Of a stretch of DNA of 64,000 nt, positions 15,144-22,551 are shown in pieces. The stretch is taken from contig NC_021191.1 in NCBI RefSeq assembly GCF_000389965.1, forward strand, positions 2,543,501 through 2,607,500, written 5' to 3'. The DNA comes from Actinoplanes sp. N902-109. Lineage in GTDB: Bacteria > Actinomycetota > Actinomycetes > Mycobacteriales > Micromonosporaceae. Below the pieces are notes generated by a model that was given only the letters and a program-made list of their open reading frames with translations, ran no database searches and was not told the DNA's origin. The stretch's first letter is position 1; the number at the start of each line of letters is the position of its first letter. Made by a program: the position numbers and the translations under genes.

Positions 15144-16463
15144 GTGGCGTCACGGGTGACCCTGCAGACGATCGCCGACCATATCGGCGTGAGCCGCATG
15201 ACCGTGTCCAACGCCTTCTCCAAACCCGATCAGCTCTCCGCCGCGCTGCGCAGCCGCATCCTGGCCGCCGCCGACGAGCTGGGCTATGTCGGCCCCGACC
15301 CAGCCGCGCGAGCGCTGGCCAAGGGCACCACCGGTGCCGTCGGCATCGTGCTGACCGCCTCGCTGGGCCATGCGTTCACCGACCTGGTGGCCACCAGCTT
15401 CCTCGGGGCGATCGCCGAGGAGCTGACCCCCACCGGGCTGGCGCTCACGCTGCTCACCTCGTCGGACAGGGGCGACATCATCCCGGCCCGCGACGTCGCC
15501 ATCGACGGCGCGCTGATCTACTCGTGCGACCCGACCTCGGCGGCTGTCGACTATCTGGTCCGGCGGCGGCTCCCGCTCGTGTACGTCGACCAGGACCCCG
15601 ACGAACGGCTGCCCAGCATCAACGTGGACGACCGCGCCGGGGCCCGGACCGCCGCCCAGCACCTCGTCGACCTTGGCCACCGCGACATCGGGCTGCTGCT
15701 GTCGGGCATTCACGGGCGCCACGGCCTCATCGAGCTCACCTCGATGGGCATGGACGGTCACGCCTCCAAGCAGCGGCTGCGCGGCTGGCTCGACGTGCTC
15801 CAACCCGCGGGGATCAAGCCGTTGGTGGCCCGGCAGACCGGCGCGAGCCTGGAGCAGGCACGATACGGTGCCCGGCTGCTGCTCGACCGGCCCGACCGGC
15901 CCACCGCGGTCCTGTGCTTCTCCGACGCGATCGCGTACGGCGTGCTGCAGGTGGCCGCCGAATTGGGCATCGACGTGCCGGGGGAGTTGTCAGTCGTGGG
16001 CTTCGACGACAATCCGCTGGCTGCGCAGGTGCGGCCGGCGCTCACGACGGTACGGCAGGATGTCGTGGCGAAGGGGCGTGCTGCCGCGACCGCGTTGACG
16101 ACGGCGATTGCGCAGGCCCGCGGTGGCATCGCTACGCCGCCGCCGCATGTGCTGCTGCCCACCGAGCTGGTGATCCGCGACAGCACCGCGGCCCCGCCGG
16201 CACGCGACAGCGCCGCCGCTCTGCCGGGACGCGACGACACCGCTGCTTTGCCGGGACGCGACGACACCGCTGCTTTGCCGGGACGTGACAGCGCCGCTGC
16301 TTTGCCGGGACGTGACAGTGCCGTGGCTCTGCCGGGACGCGACAGCGCCGCCGCTCTGCCGGGACGTGACAGTGGCGTGGCTCTGCCGGGAAGTGACAGC
16401 GGCGCCGCTCTGCCTGCACGTGACAGTGCCGCCGCTCTGCCGGCACGCGACAGTCAGCCGTAA
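15144..16463 (+). CDS. LacI-family transcriptional regulator with repeat tail
   Basis: Residues 1-340 are a normal LacI repressor: HTH VTLQTIADHIGVSRMTVSNA with hinge helix PAARALAKG, then a periplasmic-binding-protein fold (GAVGIVLTASLGHAF; RLPLVYVDQDP; GHRDIGLLLSG; AVLCFSDAIAYGVLQ; SVVGFDDNPLAAQVRPALTT). The protein continues to 439 residues with a tail of ten 9-residue repeats (RDSAAALPG type). GTG 15144 is the start. It lies 1.3 kb downstream of the trehalose operon and may regulate it, but no shared operator was identified. A sugar or sugar phosphate is the likely effector. Confidence 0.9.
   Translation: MASRVTLQTIADHIGVSRMTVSNAFSKPDQLSAALRSRILAAADELGYVGPDPAARALAKGTTGAVGIVLTASLGHAFTDLVATSFLGAIAEELTPTGLALTLLTSSDRGDIIPARDVAIDGALIYSCDPTSAAVDYLVRRRLPLVYVDQDPDERLPSINVDDRAGARTAAQHLVDLGHRDIGLLLSGIHGRHGLIELTSMGMDGHASKQRLRGWLDVLQPAGIKPLVARQTGASLEQARYGARLLLDRPDRPTAVLCFSDAIAYGVLQVAAELGIDVPGELSVVGFDDNPLAAQVRPALTTVRQDVVAKGRAAATALTTAIAQARGGIATPPPHVLLPTELVIRDSTAAPPARDSAAALPGRDDTAALPGRDDTAALPGRDSAAALPGRDSAVALPGRDSAAALPGRDSGVALPGSDSGAALPARDSAAALPARDSQP
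16176..16460 (+). repeat. Ten in-frame 27-bp repeats at the 3' end of the lacI-type gene
   Basis: About ten 27-bp units, each encoding RDSAAALPG or a close variant (RDDTAALPG, RDSAVALPG, RDSGVALPG, SDSGAALPA), follow directly after the last conserved LacI residues and run to the stop codon. Confidence 0.88.
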
Positions 16464-16498
16464 CCTGCCGGCAGCCACGACGTCGAGCCGGGGGTGCG

Positions 16499-17767
16499 TC
16501 AGGGAGGTGGCGGGTTGAGGGCGGCGGCGAGCATGCGGTGCAGTTTGGCGGCCCGGGTCGGGTGGTGGTGGGCGATCCAGGCGACCCGGCCGGTGAGGTA
16601 GGCCGCGAAATCCGGGTGGCCGTCGCGGTTGGCGGTGGCCAGGCCGTGGCGGGCGGCGTCGTGCAGGATGGCGCGCAGCCGGTCGTAGTCGGTCCGGGGG
16701 ACGGCGGGGTGCTCGTTGACCACCAGGCCGGCCAGGCTCTGGCGGTCGGCTCGTCCCCTTACGCGGGTCTTGGCGGGGTGCAGCCGGAAGCCCTCGTCGG
16801 CCACGACCGTGCGCAGGGCGTCGAGAAATCGCCGGGGGTCGGTGCGCGGGCCGGAGAATGCCAGGTCATCGGCGTAGCGGGTGTAGGTCAGGTCGAAGCG
16901 GGCGGCCAGGCCGGCCAGCCGGCGGTCGAGGCGGAAGGCGACCAGGTTGGCCAGGGCGGGGGAGGTCGGCGCGCCCTGCGGCAGGTGCGGTTGGCGCAGC
17001 ATCCTCGCCGTGTCATAGCCGTGACCGCGCAGCACCGCCGCCGGCGTACGGGTGGTGGTCAGCCCGGTGAGGGCGTGGGCGACCGGTTCGGGATAGCCCG
17101 CCGTACGGAAGAGCCCGAAGATCCTCGGCGCCGTGATCGAGCTGAAGAACGTGGCCAGATCGGCGCGGATTACCAGCGCCCGCCCGGCATGCGGCGCGGC
17201 GAAGGTGTGCACGCTGCGACCCGGCACGAAACCGTGTGCGGCGTCGTGCACGGGCAGCCGGCCCAGCAGGTCGTCGAGCAGCCGGCGGTGCAGTGCGCGC
17301 AGCCGGGGCTTGGGTGCTTCGATCAGCCGGTGCGGGAGCCAGCGGTAGCGGTAGTGGCGCAGCTGCTCGGCGCGGGCATGCCGGTTGATCTCCCTGCGGT
17401 CGGCGAACCAGTCGAGCTCCTCGCCGGTCAGACCCAGGAAGTCAGCCAGCGCGGCCAGGTCGTCGATGCGGGGCGTGGGCCAGCGCATCCGGACCGTGCG
17501 CACCGGCACCGCCCGCCGCACCATGATCGGTCGCGACCCGGCCACCCGTCGGCCGAGGAATGCGGCCAGCTCCCGGGGGCGGTCCAGGGGCGGGTTCCGA
17601 TGCGCCCGCAGCACCTCCGCTGCCAGCGGTCGCAACCACCAGGGCCGGCCGCCGAGCACCTCGGCGCCCGCCCGGGTCAGCCGATCGAGCGCGGGCCGGG
17701 CCGGGCCGTCGCGCCACCCGCAGGCCAGGAACGCCTCCGCCAGTGCCGAGTTCACCGCCTGCCGCAC
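16499..17767 (-). CDS. Retron-type reverse transcriptase (RNA-directed DNA polymerase)
   Basis: The 422-residue protein has an N-terminal helical region (1-130) and a full reverse transcriptase domain. Motifs in order: RLIEAPKPRLRALHRRLL (RT1), HGFVPGRSVHTFAAPH (RT2 with the retron-like xxxH element), VIRADLATFFSSI (catalytic Asp of RT3), LPQGAPTSPALANLVAF (RT4), YTRYADDLAFSG (catalytic YADD near residue 296), and GFRLHPAKTRV plus LAGLVVNEHPAVPR, which corresponds to the VTGLVVN motif of retron enzymes. It most resembles myxobacterial and actinobacterial retron RTs; there is no maturase or endonuclease domain, so it is not a group II intron protein. GTG 17767 is the likely start. Only 78 bp separate it from the divergent gene, and no msr/msd was recognised. 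Confidence 0.85.
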   Translation of the reverse strand: MRQAVNSALAEAFLACGWRDGPARPALDRLTRAGAEVLGGRPWWLRPLAAEVLRAHRNPPLDRPRELAAFLGRRVAGSRPIMVRRAVPVRTVRMRWPTPRIDDLAALADFLGLTGEELDWFADRREINRHARAEQLRHYRYRWLPHRLIEAPKPRLRALHRRLLDDLLGRLPVHDAAHGFVPGRSVHTFAAPHAGRALVIRADLATFFSSITAPRIFGLFRTAGYPEPVAHALTGLTTTRTPAAVLRGHGYDTARMLRQPHLPQGAPTSPALANLVAFRLDRRLAGLAARFDLTYTRYADDLAFSGPRTDPRRFLDALRTVVADEGFRLHPAKTRVRGRADRQSLAGLVVNEHPAVPRTDYDRLRAILHDAARHGLATANRDGHPDFAAYLTGRVAWIAHHHPTRAAKLHRMLAAALNPPPP

Positions 17768-17845
17768 CGCACCGAGGTTAGCGTGACCGGCAAACGTGAG
17801 TGACCGATCGAGGGAACCGCCGGTGCCGGGCGGACAGAACAAAAT

Positions 17846-18487
17846 GTGACAGCGACCTTGCGGGCCCGGATTCGGGCCGGTGACACGTTCGCGTTCGGCG
17901 AATTTTTCGCCGAGTATGCGCCGGACGCGCTGCTGGCGATGATCTACGCCGGCGTGGACGGGCAGCAACGGGGCCCCGCTGAGGCGTTCGACGCGATCGG
18001 CGACCTGCTGCGCGAGTCGATGTACTCGGCTGCGGTGAAGGTCGCGCTCCACCGGGCCGCCGCCAAGATCCCCGGGGCCGAGCTGGTCCCGGACTCGGCG
18101 GATGCCATCGGCCGGCACGGGGTCGCCGTGGCCCGGGTCGCCGGGGACGAACGGGACGAGTGGATCTTCGACACTGGTGGGTCCTGCCTGGTGTGGGACA
18201 CGGTCAGGGGCAAGGCCGGGATGATCACGTCCACGACCGCGGTCACCGAGCGTGCGGCGGTCGACCGGCTGGGTACCCGGCCCTGCGCACCCCGCGGCCG
18301 GGTGGCCGTGGTGCCACCGGCGGCGCCGGCCACGCCGGGCGGGGAGGCGGCGCCGGCCACGCCGGGCGGGGAGGCGGCGCCGGGCACGCCGGGCGGGGAG
18401 GCGGCGGCAGGCATGCCGGGCGGGGAAGGGGCGGCGGGCCGACGATGCCTGGTCGTGCCCGCACCGGCTCGCGCGGAGCGCGAATGA
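17846..18487 (+). pseudogene. Apparent fusion of ECF sigma-factor N-terminus to CU044_5270-family C-terminus
   Basis: The 213-codon ORF starts at GTG 17846. Residues 1-25 (TATLRARIRAGDTFAFGEFFAEYA) match the beginning of an ECF sigma-70 factor (normally RIRAGDxxAFGELFDEYA). From about residue 28 to 140 the sequence instead matches the C-terminal part of CU044_5270-family proteins: AFDAIGDLLRES, VALHRAAAKIPGAELV, DAIGRHGVAVARVAGDERDEWIFD and GKAGMITSTTAVTERAAVDR. In actinobacteria such proteins are typically encoded directly downstream of an ECF sigma gene. The simplest reading is an in-frame deletion joining the two genes, removing sigma regions 2 and 4. The tail holds four 9-residue repeats. 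A functional chimera cannot be excluded. Confidence 0.65.
18326..18433 (+). repeat. Four in-frame 27-bp repeats
   Basis: Four consecutive 27-bp units encode PATPGGEAA-type repeats near the end of the fused sigma/CU044_5270-like ORF. The first two units are identical over 27 bp; the fourth is diverged. Confidence 0.85.
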
Positions 18488-18595
18488 CGTGCCGGCGGTG
18501 TGCTGCCCAGCGAAGGATGTGCGCCCCCGGGGGTGCCCCGGAGAGACCGTCGGTGTACCGGCGGCCGGCTCGCCCCACCACCCCCTCCGATCAGC

Positions 18596-19759
18596 ATGCT
18601 AGATCGCCCGGCCCACAATGGGTGGGTGGTCGCACCGTTCCGGCAGTACGTGGTCAAGTTGCACAGCCGGTGTAACTTGTCGTGCGACTACTGCTATGTC
18701 TACCAGCACGTGGATCAGAGCTGGCGCGACCGTCCGATGGTGATGAGCCCGGCGACCATCGACGCGCTGGCCGGTGCGATGGCGGAGCATGTGGCCGCGC
18801 ACGGGGTGCGGCGGGTCCACGTGGTACTGCACGGCGGCGAGCCCCTGCTGGCCGGCCCGGGTGTGCTCGAGCAGGCCGTCACCCGGATCCGTTCGGCCCT
18901 GCCCGCCGGCACCGGCGCCGAGGTGTCGCTGCAGACCAACGGCACGCTGATCGACGACCGGTTCATCGACGTGTTCCGCCGGCACCGGATCGGCGTGGGC
19001 ATCAGCGTCGACGGCGGGCGCGAGGCCACCGACCGGCACCGCCGGTTCGCCGACGGGCGGCCCAGCTTCCACCTGGTCGAGCGGGGGATCGAGCGGTTGC
19101 GCGCGGCGGCCGGCGAGCGGTGGACCGGGCTGCTGTGCACCGTGGACCTGACCAACGATCCCCTTCAGGTGTACGAGGACCTGCTCGCGTTGCGCCCGCC
19201 GCACATCGACTTCCTGCTCCCGCTGGCCAACTGGGCGCACCCGCCACCGGGTCATGGTTCGGGCCCCACGCCGTACGCGGACTGGCTGATCCCGATTTTC
19301 GATCGCTGGTTCTCGGCGCCGCGGCGGGCGACCGGCATCCGGCTGTTCGAGTCGATCATCGGGCGGATGCTCGGCGGCAGCAGCGGCTCCGAGGCGGTGG
19401 GTCTGGACTCGGCCGATGCGATCACGGTCGAGACCGACGGCAGCCTGGAGGTGACCGACGCGCTCAAGACCACCGCGCCGGGGCTGGGTGCGCTCGGGCT
19501 GTCGGTGCACCGCAACTCGCTGGACGAGGCCATGGCCCGGCCGGAGGTGCGCGCGGCGCGGCGGACCCTGGCCCGGCTGGCACCCGATTGCCGCAAGTGC
19601 CCGCTGGCGCAGGTGTGCGGCGGCGGGCAGTACTCGCACCGGTTCGGCCCGGACGGCACGTTCGACCATCGCTCTGTCTATTGTGCTGATTTGCAGCGGC
19701 TGATCACCCATGTGCACGCGCGGTTGCGGGCGGCGCTGGAGACCTCGCCGGGAGCGTGA
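18596..19759 (+). CDS. fxsB: FxsB-like radical SAM/SPASM peptide maturase
   Basis: The 387-residue protein has the radical SAM cluster motif CxxxCxxC as CNLSCDYC (Cys26, 30, 33), followed by VVLHGGEPLLAG, SLQTNGTLID and VGISVDG of the SAM-binding barrel. Its C-terminal SPASM-type Cys cluster is CRKCPLAQVCGGG plus the SVYCADL Cys. The opening PFRQYVVKLHSRCNLSCDYCYVYQHVDQSW and the IDFLLPLANW segment are characteristic of FxsB enzymes, which form cyclophane crosslinks in FxSxx-ending precursor peptides. It lacks the long C-terminal extension found in some FxsB proteins. No FxsA-type precursor is seen within 1 kb on either side. ATG 18596 is used; GTG ten codons later is an alternative. Confidence 0.82.
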   Translation: MLDRPAHNGWVVAPFRQYVVKLHSRCNLSCDYCYVYQHVDQSWRDRPMVMSPATIDALAGAMAEHVAAHGVRRVHVVLHGGEPLLAGPGVLEQAVTRIRSALPAGTGAEVSLQTNGTLIDDRFIDVFRRHRIGVGISVDGGREATDRHRRFADGRPSFHLVERGIERLRAAAGERWTGLLCTVDLTNDPLQVYEDLLALRPPHIDFLLPLANWAHPPPGHGSGPTPYADWLIPIFDRWFSAPRRATGIRLFESIIGRMLGGSSGSEAVGLDSADAITVETDGSLEVTDALKTTAPGLGALGLSVHRNSLDEAMARPEVRAARRTLARLAPDCRKCPLAQVCGGGQYSHRFGPDGTFDHRSVYCADLQRLITHVHARLRAALETSPGA

Positions 19760-19761
19760 GG

Positions 19762-19806
19762 GCCGGTGGTCCAAGAGGAGGCTCTCGATCCGCTTGAACC
19801 ACCGGC
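19762..19806. terminator. Hairpin between convergent fxsB-like and trpEG genes
   Basis: GCCGGTGGT (19762-19770) and ACCACCGGC (19798-19806) form a perfect 9-bp stem, extended after one mismatch by CAAG/CTTG, just after the FxsB-like stop (19759) and before the TrpEG stop (19817). There is no T-run, but its position between convergent genes suggests bidirectional termination. Confidence 0.55.
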
Positions 19807-19816
19807 GTTCTTGTCG

Positions 19817-21619
19817 CTACCCGCTCACTGCCGGACTAATCACCCGTTCGAGAAGTGGCGGCAGAAGTTCTTGGAGGACGGCGACCCCGTCCGCGCTGAG
19901 CACCGACTCCGGATGGAACTGCACGCCCGCGAACCCGTCGCCGCGCAGCGCGTGCACCGTCCCGTCGGCGTCCGCGGCGACCTCCACCCCCGGCACGTCG
20001 CCCGCCAGCGCGGTGAAGGACGAATAAAACCCCACCCTTCGCGTACGCCCAAAAAGCACGACATCGCGTGCCAACCCCTGATAAGGGGCGTCCCGGCGGC
20101 GCAGCCGCAACCCCAGTGTTGCCGCCAGGATCTGGTGCCCGAGGCAGACGCCCAGCACCGGTTGCCGGCTCACCAGGGCATCCTCGGCGAGCGCCCGCAA
20201 CCGGCGCATCTTGACCGACGCATCGCCCGGGTCGCCCGGTCCGGGGCCGAGGATGCGCAGGTCCGCCGCGGGCACCGCCGGGACGGTCCAGGGCACCACG
20301 GTCACCGTCAGCCCCAGCGCGCGTAGCTGGTGGGCGAGCATCGCGGTGAAGGTGTCCTCACCGTCCACGATCACGGCGCTGCGACCGGCCAGCCCGGGCA
20401 CGGTCAGCGCACCCGGGCCACGCTGGTCCTCGAGCCAGAACCGGGCCAGGTCCGCGTTCCGGGAGGAGAGGTCGGGGCCGGTGTGCTGCGTCCGTACGAA
20501 GGCCTCGGGGGTGGTGGTCGTGGAGCGCAAGCGGAACGCGGCGAGCACCCCGGCGGCCTTGGCGTGCGTCTCGGCGACCTCGCCGGCGGGCGTGGAGTGC
20601 CGCACCAGCGTGGCCCCGACCGGAACCCGCAGCTCGCCGCCGGGGGAGAGTTCGGCCGTGCGGATCAGGATCGGCGCGTCCAGCGTCTGCCGGCCCAGCT
20701 CGTCGTGCCCGAGCAGGGCCAGCACGCCGCCGTAGTAGCCGCGGCCGCGGTGCTCGTGCCGGGCGATCACCCGGCAGGCGTTCTCCACCGGGCTGCCCGT
20801 CACGGTCGGGGCGAACATCGTCTCGCGCAGCACGTCGCGCACGTCCAGCGAGCCGCGACCGGCGAGCAGGTACTCGGTGTGGGTCAGGTGTGCCATCTGC
20901 TTGAGGTACGGCCCGACGACCTGCCCGCCGTGGTCGGCGACCGCGGCCATCATCTTGAGCTCCTCGTCGAGCACCATGTGCAGCTCCTCGACCTCTTTGC
21001 GGTCGGCGAGGAATTCCTGCAGCGTGCGGGTGCCGTCGTGGCGGAACGTGCCGCTGATCGGGTTCATCATGGTCAGCCCGTCGGCCACGCTGACGTGCCG
21101 TTCCGGGGTCGCGCCGACCAGCGTACGGGTGCCGGTGTGCACCAGGAACGTCCAGTACGCCCCGCGCTCGCCGGTCAGCAGCGTGCGGAACGCCGCCCGG
21201 GCCGCCTCGACGGGATCGCCCTCGACGGTGGCCTCGAAGACCCGGTGGATGACGAAGTTGGCACCCGCGCCGTGCCCGATCTCGTCCCGCAGGACCGTTT
21301 CCACGAGTCGTTCGTACTCGGCGTCGGAGATGTCGAAGCCGCCGGCGCTGATCGCGGCCCGGGCCGGCAACGAGTCGATCATGTCGGCCAGCGGGACGTT
21401 CTCGCGCCGGGTGATGCGCAGGGCTTCCAGGGGTGTGCCGTCGTCGATGCAGGCGAACCCGCGCTCGGTGAGCTGGCGATAGGGGATCAGCGCGAGCGTC
21501 TGCGGGCCGGTGCCGGGCGGCAGGGGCAGGCCGGCCAGCTCGGCGACGGTGATCACGTCGCCGTGCAGGACCTCGACGTGGCCGGCGTGCTCGCGGTGCA
21601 GCAGGGCAAAGGGTGTCAT
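19817..21619 (-). CDS. trpEG: Fused anthranilate synthase TrpE-TrpG (PhzE-like)
   Basis: The 600-residue protein joins a chorismate-binding domain (about 1-400) to a glutamine amidotransferase domain (about 415-600). Motifs: PISGTFR, EFLADRKEVEELHMVLDEELKMM, TVTGSPVENACRVI, GRGYYGGVLALLG and ETHAKAAGVLAAF in the synthase half; ILGPGPGDPGD, GVCLGHQILA (nucleophilic Cys) and FHPESV in the amidotransferase half. The sequence is closest to the PhzE/actinobacterial fused family, whose members make aminodeoxyisochorismate or anthranilate. The Trp-Trp leader peptide upstream argues for anthranilate and tryptophan synthesis here. ATG 21619 is chosen because upstream codons overlap the attenuator. No phenazine genes are present. 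Confidence 0.88.
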   Translation of the reverse strand: MTPFALLHREHAGHVEVLHGDVITVAELAGLPLPPGTGPQTLALIPYRQLTERGFACIDDGTPLEALRITRRENVPLADMIDSLPARAAISAGGFDISDAEYERLVETVLRDEIGHGAGANFVIHRVFEATVEGDPVEAARAAFRTLLTGERGAYWTFLVHTGTRTLVGATPERHVSVADGLTMMNPISGTFRHDGTRTLQEFLADRKEVEELHMVLDEELKMMAAVADHGGQVVGPYLKQMAHLTHTEYLLAGRGSLDVRDVLRETMFAPTVTGSPVENACRVIARHEHRGRGYYGGVLALLGHDELGRQTLDAPILIRTAELSPGGELRVPVGATLVRHSTPAGEVAETHAKAAGVLAAFRLRSTTTTPEAFVRTQHTGPDLSSRNADLARFWLEDQRGPGALTVPGLAGRSAVIVDGEDTFTAMLAHQLRALGLTVTVVPWTVPAVPAADLRILGPGPGDPGDASVKMRRLRALAEDALVSRQPVLGVCLGHQILAATLGLRLRRRDAPYQGLARDVVLFGRTRRVGFYSSFTALAGDVPGVEVAADADGTVHALRGDGFAGVQFHPESVLSADGVAVLQELLPPLLERVISPAVSG

Positions 21620-21672
21620 GGCAACTCCGGTGCCTCGGGGACCGCTGCCGAGGACCGGCCACAACTGACGAC

Positions 21673-21693
21673 GGCCGCCTCGGGGAGGCGGCC
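21673..21693 (-). terminator. Attenuator hairpin of the trpEG leader
   Basis: GGCCGCCTC and GAGGCGGCC form a perfect 9-bp stem with a 3-nt loop, located between the leader-peptide stop (21705) and the trpEG start (21619). No long U-run follows. It is the expected position for the transcription-terminating hairpin of a trp attenuator. Confidence 0.65.
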
Positions 21694-21704
21694 GCGGTGG
21701 GTGG

Positions 21705-21767
21705 TTACGCGCGGGTGGGTGTGGCCGCCGGTCGGGCGGGCCACCACATGCTCAGCTGCGCGTACAT
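21705..21767 (-). CDS. trpL: Trp leader peptide (attenuation control of trpEG)
   Basis: A 20-codon ORF starting ATG 21767 encodes MYAQLSMWWPARPAA followed by five more residues and TAA. Two adjacent Trp codons in a short leader ahead of a hairpin and an anthranilate synthase gene are the hallmark of ribosome-mediated attenuation, known for Streptomyces trpEG. When charged tRNA-Trp is scarce, the ribosome stalls at WW and prevents the downstream hairpin. The leader begins only 10 nt after the stop of the 79-codon gene, so either readthrough or a promoter inside that gene must supply transcription. Confidence 0.82.
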   Translation of the reverse strand: MYAQLSMWWPARPAATPTRA

Positions 21768-21777
21768 GGCGGGCAGT

Positions 21778-22017
21778 TTACCCCTCGAAAGCCTTCTGGA
21801 CAGCCCGGCGGGCCCATTGCATGCGGCCGAGGGCGCAGTCCGGGTGCTCGCCGAACTCCTGGGCGACCAGGGCGGCGCAGCCCTGCTCGCCGAGCCGGTC
21901 CACGGTCTCGGTGACGGCCTCCCGGATCAGCTCCGGCGTCGGCTGCTGGGAACGCTGCAGGTCGGAGACGAACAGCGCTTCGATTCGGACGTCGTCGGTC
22001 ACTACGGCGGTCATCAT
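21778..22017 (-). CDS. Small conserved-looking protein, unknown function (79 residues)
   Basis: The ORF starts ATG-ATG at 22017 behind AGGAGG. The product is acidic and helical (TPELIREAVTETVDRLGEQGCAALVAQEFGEHPD, then RMQWARRAVQKAF). There is no membrane segment. It is immediately upstream of the trp leader on the same strand. No family recognised; strong initiation signals support it being real. Confidence 0.7.
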   Translation of the reverse strand: MMTAVVTDDVRIEALFVSDLQRSQQPTPELIREAVTETVDRLGEQGCAALVAQEFGEHPDCALGRMQWARRAVQKAFEG

Positions 22018-22163
22018 CTGTCCTCCTGTTGCCTGCTCCCACTACACCCGGGGCAGGATGCATCCTCGCTGCGGAGAAGTTGCGGTGCGGTTGCGAAGAT
22101 CAGAAGTCACACCTACGAGAACCGGATATCGTCGGAAATGTCCGCTCGAAGCAGGGGGTAGCC

Positions 22164-22538
22164 GTGACGGTCGTGCTGGTCGCCGACGATGACGCCGACA
22201 TCCGGGACCTGGTGGCGTTCAAGCTGGAACAGGCCGGGCTCGAGGTGATCGCCGTCGAGGACGGGCAGGCCGCCGTCGAGCAGGCGCGCACCCGCCGCCC
22301 CGCGCTGGCCGTGCTGGACGTGTCGATGCCCGGGCTGTCCGGCATCGACGTGTGCCGGATGCTGCGTTCCGACCCCGCCACCGCCGGCATGCTCATCATC
22401 ATGCTGACCGCGCGGGTCCAGGAGCAGGACGTGGAGGGCGGCTTCAGCGCCGGTGCGGACGACTACGTCACCAAGCCGTTCAGCCCGCGCGAGCTGGTCT
22501 CGCGGATCCAGGCCCTGTTGAGCCGAGCCCGCGCCTGA
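22164..22538 (+). CDS. Response regulator, receiver domain only
   Basis: The 124-residue protein is a single CheY-like receiver: acidic pocket VADDDADIRD, phospho-acceptor Asp in LAVLDVSMPGLSGID (about residue 51), Thr in IIMLTAR and Lys in DYVTKPFSPREL. It has no output domain. GTG 22164 is chosen (upstream GCAGGGGG), excluding an unconserved N-terminal extension. The sensor kinase begins 13 nt downstream, so the two form an operon and probably a phosphorelay pair. Confidence 0.9.
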   Translation: MTVVLVADDDADIRDLVAFKLEQAGLEVIAVEDGQAAVEQARTRRPALAVLDVSMPGLSGIDVCRMLRSDPATAGMLIIMLTARVQEQDVEGGFSAGADDYVTKPFSPRELVSRIQALLSRARA

Positions 22539-22551
22539 CCCGGCGCCGTCC

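Noticed and set aside
18484..18680. Short ORF between the fused sigma/CU044_5270-like gene and the FxsB-like gene (MTCRRCAAQ...)
   Set aside because: It has three Cys but no leader-core layout, runs out of frame into the FxsB-like gene and has no ribosome-binding site.
19766..20326. Plus-strand ORF after the FxsB-like gene containing an FLS triplet, considered as an FxsA-type precursor
   Set aside because: The FLS is not at the C-terminus (FxsA proteins end FxSxx), and the ORF runs on as a shadow of the antisense trpEG gene.
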